Below are positions 56,131-64,000 of a DNA stretch of 64,000 nt, one piece after another. Under the pieces are notes generated by a model that worked only from the letters and a program-made list of their open reading frames with translations, had not been told where the DNA came from and searched no databases. Position numbers and translations under genes: made by a program. Origin of the DNA: Paragorgia papillata (taxonomy: Eukaryota > Cnidaria > Anthozoa > Scleralcyonacea > Coralliidae); contig JAWNZC010000314.1 in NCBI GenBank assembly GCA_035771165.1, positions 9,700,501 through 9,764,500 of the forward strand. The letters run 5' to 3'. Each line of letters starts with the position of its first letter. The first letter of the stretch is position 1.

Positions 56131-57846
56131 CAATCTTGGACAATAATAGTTGTAACAGTCAACCCCTCCCCCCGATTCAATGTTGTTATATGAAACTCCA
56201 GTCCAACATTGTTTCATTTCGGTCAACATTGAATCGGGGGGAGGGGGTGTTACAACATTATTGTCCAAGATTGTCCTTGACTGATTTTTCTTAATATTGT
56301 ATAAAATACAGCTAAAATATGATTTCAATTTGTAAATTAAAGTCAATAAACAAATTGTAAAATTTGAGACTGTTTCGTGCAATTAGTAGAGAGATATTTG
56401 CATTTAAAAATGTATAGATTGCGCTCTACTACGAGGCCCTTTCTTTGTTGCTCAATAATATCTACGTCACTAGAACAGTATTGCGAGAGAAAGTGCATTC
56501 TGTCGATGGAAAAAAAATGTAGGTTTTGATTCTTGGATAACTGTTGAAAGAGAGATTTATTTATAATATTACTATTGTTTAGATATGACGCTCTTATTTC
56601 AGCCGTTGGTTGATATCTGAGCCCGCTTTAACTGAATCTATATCTGACATTATGACGATTAGGGAAAAACAAGCACGGTGTATTTCATTTCATAATAGAA
56701 CATTTTATTTAAGTTTAAAAATTATTTCTCCAGCTAATACCATCAATGAATTGTTAATGGGAGCATAATTATTTTTATATTAAGATTAATAACTTCAAAA
56801 ACTACAGTACAGAAGACCCGCTACCTTGTCGTTGGAAATTTGAGAAATTAACATATTGCGGCACGCGTTTTAGACGAAGCGGAATCTGGAAGAGGTTGAA
56901 ATCATTCAATAAATAAATGTAAAGGTTAAGCCTCTTTTATAGAATGCTTGTAAAGCCACATTTATTCATATGTAGTTGGTTTAATTTCCCCTGCGCAATT
57001 ATATACCGCCTTATGCAACGGTCTACCACGGTCTACCACGGTCTACCACTACAATATAACAAAATTAATATACATGTAATTCCCTTTGAAACCCATGGTA
57101 GACCGTGGTAGACCGTGGTAGACCGTTGGATAAGGCGGTATAATTGCGCAGGGGAAATTAAACCAACTGCATATGAATAAATGTGGCTTTACAAGCATTC
57201 TATAAAAGAGGCTTAAGCTTTACATTTATTTATTGAATGATTTCAACCTCTTCCAGATTTCGCTTCGTCTGTGACGCAATACGTTAATTTCTCAAATTTC
57301 CGACGACAAGGTAGCGGGTGTTCTGTAGTTTTTGAAGCTATTAATCTTAATATAAAAATAATTATGCTCCCATTGACAATTCATTGATAGTATTAGCTGG
57401 GGAAATCATTTGTAAACTTAAATAAAATGTTCTATTATGAAATGAAATACACCGTGCTTGTTTTTCCCCAATCATCATAATGTCAGATATAGATTCAGTT
57501 AAAGCGGGCTCCAATATCAATCACCCAACGGCTGAAATATGAGCGTCATATCTAAACAATATACATCTCTCTTTCAACAGTTATCCAAGTATCGAAACCT
57601 ACATTTTTTCCACGGACAGAATGCACTTTCTCTCGTAATACTGTTCTAGTGACGGAGATGTTATTGAGTAACGAAGAAAGGGCCTCGTATAGTAGAGCGC
57701 AATCTATACATTTTAAACGCAAATATCTCTCTACTAATTGCACGAAACAGTCTCAAATTTCACAATTTGTTTATTGACTTTAACTTACAAATTGAAATCA
57801 TATTTTAGCTGTATTTTATACAATATTAAGAAAAATCAGTCAAGGA
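56131..57846. repeat. Array period 8
   Basis: 1716 bp; one extra A in an A-run near 56517. Confidence 0.9.
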
Positions 57847-59561
57847 CAATCTTGGACAATAATAGTTGTAACAGTCAACCCCTCCCCCCGATTCAATGTT
57901 GTTATATGAAACTCCAGTCCAACATTGTTTCATTTCGGTCAACATTGAATCGGGGGGAGGGGGTGTTACAACATTATTGTCCAAGATTGTCCTTGACTGA
58001 TTTTTCTTAATATTGTATAAAATACAGCTAAAATATGATTTCAATTTGTAAATTAAAGTCAATAAACAAATTGTAAAATTTGAGACTGTTTCGTGCAATT
58101 AGTAGAGAGATATTTGCATTTAAAAATGTATAGATTGCGCTCTACTACGAGGCCCTTTCTTTGTTGCTCAATAATATCTACGTCACTAGAACAGTATTGC
58201 GAGAGAAAGTGCATTCTGTCGATGGAAAAAAATGTAGGTTTTGATTCTTGGATAACTGTTGAAAGAGAGATTTATTTATAATATTACTATTGTTTAGATA
58301 TGACGCTCTTATTTCAGCCGTTGGTTGATATCTGAGCCCGCTTTAACTGAATCTATATCTGACATTATGACGATTAGGGAAAAACAAGCACGGTGTATTT
58401 CATTTCATAATAGAACATTTTATTTAAGTTTAAAAATTATTTCTCCAGCTAATACCATCAATGAATTGTTAATGGGAGCATAATTATTTTTATATTAAGA
58501 TTAATAACTTCAAAAACTACAGTACAGAAGACCCGCTACCTTGTCGTTGGAAATTTGAGAAATTAACATATTGCGGCACGCGTTTTAGACGAAGCGGAAT
58601 CTGGAAGAGGTTGAAATCATTCAATAAATAAATGTAAAGGTTAAGCCTCTTTTATAGAATGCTTGTAAAGCCACATTTATTCATATGTAGTTGGTTTAAT
58701 TTCCCCTGCGCAATTATATACCGCCTTATGCAACGGTCTACCACGGTCTACCACGGTCTACCACTACAATATAACAAAATTAATATACATGTAATTCCCT
58801 TTGAAACCCATGGTAGACCGTGGTAGACCGTGGTAGACCGTTGGATAAGGCGGTATAATTGCGCAGGGGAAATTAAACCAACTGCATATGAATAAATGTG
58901 GCTTTACAAGCATTCTATAAAAGAGGCTTAAGCTTTACATTTATTTATTGAATGATTTCAACCTCTTCCAGATTTCGCTTCGTCTGTGACGCAATACGTT
59001 AATTTCTCAAATTTCCGACGACAAGGTAGCGGGTGTTCTGTAGTTTTTGAAGCTATTAATCTTAATATAAAAATAATTATGCTCCCATTGACAATTCATT
59101 GATAGTATTAGCTGGGGAAATCATTTGTAAACTTAAATAAAATGTTCTATTATGAAATGAAATACACCGTGCTTGTTTTTCCCCAATCATCATAATGTCA
59201 GATATAGATTCAGTTAAAGCGGGCTCCAATATCAATCACCCAACGGCTGAAATATGAGCGTCATATCTAAACAATATACATCTCTCTTTCAACAGTTATC
59301 CAAGTATCGAAACCTACATTTTTTCCACGGACAGAATGCACTTTCTCTCGTAATACTGTTCTAGTGACGGAGATGTTATTGAGTAACGAAGAAAGGGCCT
59401 CGTATAGTAGAGCGCAATCTATACATTTTAAACGCAAATATCTCTCTACTAATTGCACGAAACAGTCTCAAATTTCACAATTTGTTTATTGACTTTAACT
59501 TACAAATTGAAATCATATTTTAGCTGTATTTTATACAATATTAAGAAAAATCAGTCAAGGA
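57847..59561. repeat. Array period 9
   Basis: 1715 bp; hairpin 57847-57989. No difference noticed. Confidence 0.9.
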
Positions 59562-59704
59562 CAATCTTGGACAATAATAGTTGTAACAGTCAACCCCTCC
59601 CCCCGATTCAATGTTGTTATATGAAACTCCAGTCCAACATTGTTTCATTTCGGTCAACATTGAATCGGGGGGAGGGGGTGTTACAACATTATTGTCCAAG
59701 ATTG
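59562..59704. repeat. Terminal 143-bp hairpin closing the array
   Basis: Ends ...ATTGTCCAAGATTG, the inverted counterpart of the array's left end, and abuts TA at 59705-59706. It is not followed by a giant palindrome; gypsy sequence resumes at once. Confidence 0.9.
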
Positions 59705-59706
59705 TA

Positions 59707-60162
59707 GCTTGGTGAAGAACTTGGCGTCAGCCATCTCTACCATAATGGCTTCAGCGTTTCGCATTGGGTAGTGATCTCTCTTTATTGCCTTGTTTAGGTC
59801 ATGCGAATCGAGGCATATGCGTAGCTTTCCGTTGTGTTTCTCGACTATCACAATAGAACTTACCCACTCTGTTGGTTCATCTACTTTGTCGATGATTTCG
59901 TTACTTTCCATACGATCAAGCTCGGTCTTGAGCTTATCTTTCAATAGGTACGGTACTTTACGCGGAGGGTGTACCACCGGAATGGCCTCTCGAGCCAAGT
60001 TGATGTGATGTTCTCCAGACAAACACCCAATATCTCCAAATACATCTGAATATTCTTCCGGAATTGTTGTTTCTCGGTTGTTTTATCTGCGATATACGTT
60101 TGACGAGGTTGAGGCGTTGACATGTTTCAAGTCCCAAATCGCAGAATACTTAATTGGCACAA
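59707..60162 (-). pseudogene. Gypsy reverse transcriptase, finger-side remnant
   Basis: On the minus strand 60022-59707 reads openly: EHHINLAREAIPVVHPPRKV, then LDRMESNEIIDKVDEPTEWV and IVIVEKHNGKLRICLD, then DLNKAIKRDHYPM, and stops being gypsy sequence right after AKFFTKL where the array begins. These are the canonical blocks preceding the first catalytic Asp of Ty3/gypsy polymerases. The preceding linker (60162-60023) shows at least one in-frame stop. The protein would copy retrotransposon RNA into DNA; here it is split by the array and its partner is at 44180-44387. Confidence 0.85.
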
Positions 60163-60171
60163 CAAAGAACC

Positions 60172-61749
60172 GAGTGTAGACAAAAGTCGAGGGTCGAGGG
60201 TCGAGGGTGGATGTCGAGGGTCGAGGGTCGAGGGTGGATGTCGAGGGTCGAGGGTGGATGTCGAGGGTCGAAAAATGTCGAGAAAATGGAAAAATATCGG
60301 GGAAATACAGAATATTTATAAAATCACGAAATGCGTCATTCGATCATTTTCAGGAAGAGCTGTTTGAACGAAACTGTACGCGTGAGGAAGGCGAAGCAAG
60401 CACCCAAGAAGTTTAAAATTTAATACATGTAAATAATTCAGATCCGCTTTAAACGCTAGTTCGGGTCTGCCATCCTTGCGCAAATTTGTTTAATGTTCAG
60501 CGCTTGTATCTGAGCCGCGGAAATATAATTAATATTATCTTGAGGCGATAGGTTCGAATATTACGAACATGATCACAAGACTCAAAATCATGTCATTACA
60601 AAAGCTCGCACAGAACTTTATAATTCGCATAAGGCCTATTTCAGGCATCTCGCTTTCTCGCTGATTTTCTCAAATATATAGGTACGGATAGTTAAAGAAA
60701 ACTAGAAAACTGGGGGAATTGTCTGTAGTGATTCACTATTTAGCTTCGCAAAATCTATTTTAAATATCTTTTAATATCGAATATCCGCCTGTTTTCTGTC
60801 AACTATTGACATGTAACATATATACCGCTAGTTGATATACGATACATATTTCACAAGCACATTTTCTGATTCTCAATCCTGAGTTGTGTCGAGTCGAAAA
60901 TCTTTTAAATTACGATTTTTTTACATATCCGAAGACTGACAAAGTGATTCTTTGTTTCTCCTACTAAACTGCTACGAGAACTCTACACACTGCTACCTTT
61001 CTACTCTACTCCAAGATTTTCAAATGCGTTGGACTACCTTAAACACACAACAAGTTTGGTAAGCACTCACTTTTATTCTCGTCTAATATATTGTGTTGAT
61101 AGCGATTATTATTTCTCTTCCAACAATTAACTTAATATTTACATTGACTCCCAACCCCAAATCCCTGCTGATGAGACCACCAGAAGGTCGAAACGCGTCC
61201 AGGGTTGTGTCCCAGATCCTGATTGCACTATACTATATGTTACATGTCTTTTATTCTTCTTCTGTCGTTTTTTACATGGTTCTTTAAGCAATATATATAC
61301 ACTGCATGTCCAACAGCGTGGTCCGTATCGCCTTTCCATACGCAACATAGCCGGAGGCTGATTGCGCTTTTTATTCAAATTTCCTTCTATATAAATTTCT
61401 CCCTCATTTTTCAACAATACATTACATGACTTTAACTCCTCTGTGGTTCCCATTAACTACACTCAAACTTATAAAAAAAACGCAAGGATGGCAGACCCGA
61501 ACTAGCGTTTAAAGCGAATTATTTACATGTATTAAATTTTAAACTTCTTGGGTGCTTGCTTCGCCTTCCTCACGCGTACAGTTTCATTCAAACAGCTCTT
61601 CCTGAAAATGATCGAATGACGCATTTCGTGATTTTATAAATATTCTGTATTTCCCCGATATTTTTCCATTTTCTCGACATTTTTCGACCCTCGACATCCA
61701 CCCTCGACCCTCGACATCCACCCTCGACCCTCGACTTTTGTCTACACTC
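60172..61749. mobile_element. Mutator-like foldback element with 9-bp target duplication
   Basis: The flanks CAAAGAACC at 60163-60171 and 61750-61758 are an exact 9-bp duplication. The inverted arms are 309 bp (60172-60480) and 269 bp (61481-61749), start GAGTGTAGACAAAAGTCGAG and differ mainly in the number of GTCGAGGGT / GGATGTCGAGGG minisatellite units. The ~1.0 kb centre has no recognised transposase. It interrupts the gypsy polyprotein between protease and reverse transcriptase. Confidence 0.85.
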
Positions 61750-61758
61750 CAAAGAACC

Positions 61759-62155
61759 GAACAGGATAAGCGTTCGTTCCTTTCGGTTTCATGTGGACAA
61801 TGCACTTACCCGCTACTGGCATTTCTGATCCATCATACCCATACAGTTTCTCCTTCGTTTGTCGTAGCCTTGGCTTTCTTGGTAGGCGTTGATACAGGTT
61901 TTGCGGAATTACATTGGCTTGTACTCGACATCTAATCCGGAGGTGGTTAATTGATACAGTCCAAGCTTTCAGGTTGTCTTGTTCCCCACACATCTCCACT
62001 TGATATCGCGTATAGTTTCTTCTTGTGTTTGGCAATTCGTCGTTTCTTTTTTGGACGGAGCCAACGAATAAGTCGTCAATGCTTTCGTCACTGGCATCAC
62101 TAGAATGTCTGCTACTTGAGAGGTTTACTTCGTCGACTTGCTTTGAGAGGCACAC
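61759..62155 (-). pseudogene. Gypsy second zinc knuckle end and protease remnant
   Basis: An open stretch of ~130 residues. The first residues complete a perfect CX2CX4HX4C knuckle whose beginning is just upstream. After an acidic linker (SSRHSSDASDESIDDLFVGS) comes the aspartic protease region with QANVIPQNLYQRLPRKPRLR and the flap-like YGYDGSEMPVAGKC. The catalytic DTG/A triad expected just before QANVIP is not readable: an indel and substitutions have replaced it. The frame ends where the foldback 60172-61749 was inserted. Confidence 0.75.
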
Positions 62156-62893
62156 TTTAGCAAAGTGGTTGCGTTTTCCACATTTTTTGCATACTTTACC
62201 AAATGCAGGGAATTGCCTTTGTCATGTTGACTACCACAATATCTGCAGTCCTTTCTTTCGCCTTCTTGTTGGCCTCGCTCATTTTGCTTACCTTTGTAAT
62301 GCTCTTTCCCATTTCCTCTTCGGTGACGTAGTTGGTCAATCTGATTTTGAGGCGTTTTCGACTGCATCTCTTTTGATTGCTTCTTTGTTTCTTCAGCAGC
62401 TCGGCAGGTGTTTATGGCTTTGTCTAATGTTAGTTCTGGCTCCCGTAGCAATCTTTTCTAGAACTTTCTTCTTCTTCACTCCCGCGACGAACCTGTCTCT
62501 GACCAGGCTCTCTTTTAGCGTTCCAAATTCGCAGTGACTGCTTTTGAGTTTCAGTTCGGTGACGTAGTCGTCAATGCTTTGTCCATCGCTTTGGTTATAC
62601 GAGAAAAACTTGAATCTAAGATATGGAATATTCTTCTTGGGATTCATGTATTCGTCAAACTTTGCTATAACTGGTTCTAGCTTCATGGAATCTGCTTCTT
62701 CAGCGAAAGTAAACGTGTAGTAGATCTCTTGCGCTCGTTCTCCTATTGCTATGAGAAGTCTGAAAATGTTTACATCTTCACTTTTGTCGTTGGATTCCGT
62801 AGCTGGCATGAAGAATTCGAATTCCTTTTTCCAGCGCTCCCAGTTTTGGCTGAGGTTACCATCGAAACGCAATTCTTTGGGCGGAAGAAGCAC
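62125..62893 (-). pseudogene. Gypsy gag remnant (capsid-like and nucleocapsid)
   Basis: 62893-62455 encodes a capsid-type domain (PPKELRFDGNLSQNWERWKK; QSDGQSIDDYVTELKLKSSH). A frameshift near 62455 leads to the next frame (LREPELTLDKAINTCRAAEE, then a basic linker and CRYCGSQH, the first zinc knuckle). A second shift near 62215 leads to the second knuckle. The usual initiator Met is missing: the open frame begins at a GTG preceded by TAG a few codons upstream, exactly where the 123-bp tandem repeat unit starts. Confidence 0.8.
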
Positions 62894-63408
62894 TTTTTCT
62901 GACTAGTATATTAACCAAAACTGCTCAGAATCATCCAATTATACCACTCTTAAAATAAGAACATATTCTGTTTCGACGTCATATTTATGACGTCATTTAT
63001 ACATGAAGGAAGCACTTTTTCTGACTAATATATTAACCAAAAATGCTCCGAATCATCCAATTATATCGCTGTTAAAATAAGAACATATTCTATTTTGACG
63101 ACATATATTTATGACGTCATTTCTGCATGAAGGAAGCACTTTTTCTGACTAATATATTAACCATAAATGCTCAGAATCATCCAATTATACCGCTGTTAAA
63201 ATAAAAACATATTCTATTTTGACGACATATATTTATGGCGTCATTTCTGCATAAAGGAAGCACTTTTTCTGACTAATATATTAACCATAAATGCTCAGAA
63301 TCATCCAATTATACCGCTGTTAAAATAAAAACATATTCTATTTTGACGACATATATTTATGGCGTCATTTCTGCATGAAGGAAGCACTTTTTCTGACTAA
63401 TATATCAA
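62887..63408 (-). repeat. ~123-bp tandem repeat, about 4.3 units, adjoining gag
   Basis: Units start GAAGCACTTTTTCTGACTA at 62889, 63009, 63132, 63257 and 63380. Each of the four full units carries ACGTCAT- or GCGTCAT-type sequence, ATGACGTCAT in the better ones. Units 2-4 are more alike than unit 1. The first unit overlaps the start of the gag open frame, so the array may derive from the leader of the retroelement. Confidence 0.85.
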
Positions 63409-63885
63409 GGTAGCACGTTAGAATGTGATAGTTCTTATAAATAAACTAAACTTTACTTACCTAAGTTGTTGACGTTTTGTGCGAGTCGCCGAGTTCGACA
63501 AGAGAGCTGATAATATGAGCCCCCAACGAACGAGCCAAATACTCTCCGAAGATACGCGAGGGCGGAGCGGGAAGAGAAAAGAGAAGGGGAGTACAACTAC
63601 CGAGATATCTTTCGACAATGCTCGTAGCACGTTGCTATGCACAAAGCTAGAGTGTTGCTATTCACAATAATTATATACGGCGTATACCGAGACAACAACC
63701 CGATCTTCGTGATATTCACAGCAGGACGTAAGTTGTTTTCGTTGAATGATTTATCAATTTGGACTCTGATGAGAAGACCTTAACTTGCGGTAGTAAACAC
63801 ATATCACAGGCAGCCCAATTTCAACGCCTATTTAAAAATACAAATATGGTTTCAAATATCATTGAATTTGTTATTTGTGAGAAGT
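63409..63885. other. No recognised feature
   Basis: Between the gag-proximal tandem repeat and the right-edge integrase. Might contain retroelement leader or LTR remains, but no repeat partner exists in the window to show it. Confidence 0.4.
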
Positions 63886-64000
63886 AGCGTGAAAAAGCCA
63901 ACCAACATGGACAAGGTTTATATAGCCCTGTATACATGTGGAAGTAGTAGAGCTGTTCATCTTGATGTCGTTCCTGACCTTAACGCGAAAACGTTTATTA
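63875..64000 (+). pseudogene. BEL/Pao-type integrase fragment, runs off the window
   Basis: Plus-strand sequence encodes LLFVRSSVKKPTNMDKVYIA followed by an LYTC segment and SRAVHLDVVPDL, the block after the first catalytic Asp in BEL/Pao integrases (K-V-Y-I-A-L..C..R-A-V-H-L). The Asp itself would fall just before LLFV, where sequence reads Asn. The open frame continues past 64000, so whether it is intact is unknown. Confidence 0.6.

Larger units (their letters stand above)
44388..59704. mobile_element. 15.3 kb palindromic tandem array inserted at a TA
   Basis: Nine 1715-bp periods plus a terminal 143-bp hairpin. Each period is a 143-bp hairpin (outer CAATCTTGGACAATAAT / ATTATTGTCCAAGATTG) followed by a ~1572-bp palindrome with ~750-770-bp arms and a ~49-bp loop. 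TA flanks the array (44386-44387; 59705-59706), and both external ends are the same CAATCTTGG inverted terminus, so the whole behaves as one TA-target (Tc1/mariner-like) insertion in the gypsy reverse transcriptase. Copies differ only by one-base homopolymer changes near 48011, 51301 and 56517 and a ~263-bp deletion at 52877/52878, as far as eye comparison shows. No transposase or other convincing protein is encoded; the 60-90 residue frames are arm-derived and inconsistent between arms. Confidence 0.9.
43200..62893 (-). mobile_element. Decayed Ty3/gypsy-type LTR retrotransposon, interrupted by two insertions
   Basis: Read from right to left, the remains are in canonical order: gag capsid and two zinc knuckles, aspartic protease, reverse transcriptase, then zinc-binding and core integrase. 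Subtracting the 15,317-bp array and the 1,578-bp foldback leaves about 2.8 kb, too short for a full element. The connection/RNase H region appears deleted between about 44170 and 44190. Multiple frameshifts and stops make it non-functional. No LTR is recognised: the gag side runs into a 123-bp tandem repeat and the integrase side into a GAGACG repeat and a non-LTR fragment. Confidence 0.8.

Noticed and set aside
44388..59704. CRISPR-like array
   Set aside because: The repeat unit is 1715 bp and palindromic, there are no variable spacers, and the context is animal transposable elements.
44634..59707. Repeated 60-90 residue frames on both strands of the array
   Set aside because: They occur because the arms are inverted copies of one another; frames are not conserved between arms, lack any family signature, and carry indels between arms that break the reading.
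60122..60416. Arginine/glycine-rich repeat frames
   Set aside because: Translation of GTCGAGGG minisatellite units in the arm of a foldback; the same frame appears inverted in the other arm.
62025..62537. 170-residue plus-strand frame
   Set aside because: Opposite-strand shadow of the gypsy gag and protease remnants, which have clear homology signals.

Overview
This is repeat-dense, AT-rich animal nuclear DNA. Long spliced introns, microsatellites, many classes of DNA transposon and their miniature derivatives, CR1/L2-type and Ty3/gypsy and BEL/Pao retroelement fragments, a Helitron N-terminal fragment and 5S-rRNA-derived SINEs all argue for a metazoan. The retroelement and Helitron protein styles, and short dispersed repeats I associate with stony corals, suggest an anthozoan cnidarian; that placement is recognition from memory, not a search result. 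No bacterial features (operons, ribosome sites, CRISPR) are present.

Layout. 1-6.6 kb: foldback elements, microsatellites and a non-LTR fragment. 6.7-21.4 kb (minus strand): the one convincing cellular gene, a three-exon seven-transmembrane receptor of 290 residues with every splice junction in phase. Its 13 kb first intron holds mutator-like foldbacks, a decayed Helitron gene and a hAT-type element with an 8-bp target duplication. 22-42.5 kb: intergenic or intronic DNA packed with miniature inverted-repeat elements, often nested two or three deep, with tRNA-like and 5S-like SINEs and several minisatellites. 42.6-43.1 kb: the C-terminal end of a non-LTR reverse transcriptase. 43.2-62.9 kb (minus strand): a decayed Ty3/gypsy element (gag, zinc knuckles, protease, reverse transcriptase, integrase) broken by two insertions: a 1.58 kb foldback with a 9-bp target duplication, and a 15.3 kb array. 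62.9-63.4 kb: a ~123-bp tandem repeat. The right edge enters a BEL/Pao integrase.

The standout is the 15,317-bp array at 44388-59704. It alternates a 143-bp hairpin and a ~1.57 kb giant palindrome, nine periods of 1715 bp plus one terminal hairpin. It sits in the reverse-transcriptase gene between two TA dinucleotides exactly as a single transposon would, and removing it with one TA leaves the reading frame continuous at that point. The tandem copies look identical apart from three one-base homopolymer changes and one 263-bp deletion, whereas the two arms of each palindrome have clearly diverged. The simplest reading is that a palindromic TA-target element inserted into a retrotransposon and was later amplified in tandem. 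I find no transposase in it.

Apart from the receptor, almost everything here is mobile DNA or its remains. The nesting gives relative ages: the gypsy element is older than its two insertions; the Helitron is older than its hAT insertion; and at 35.0-36.4 kb three foldbacks are stacked one inside another.
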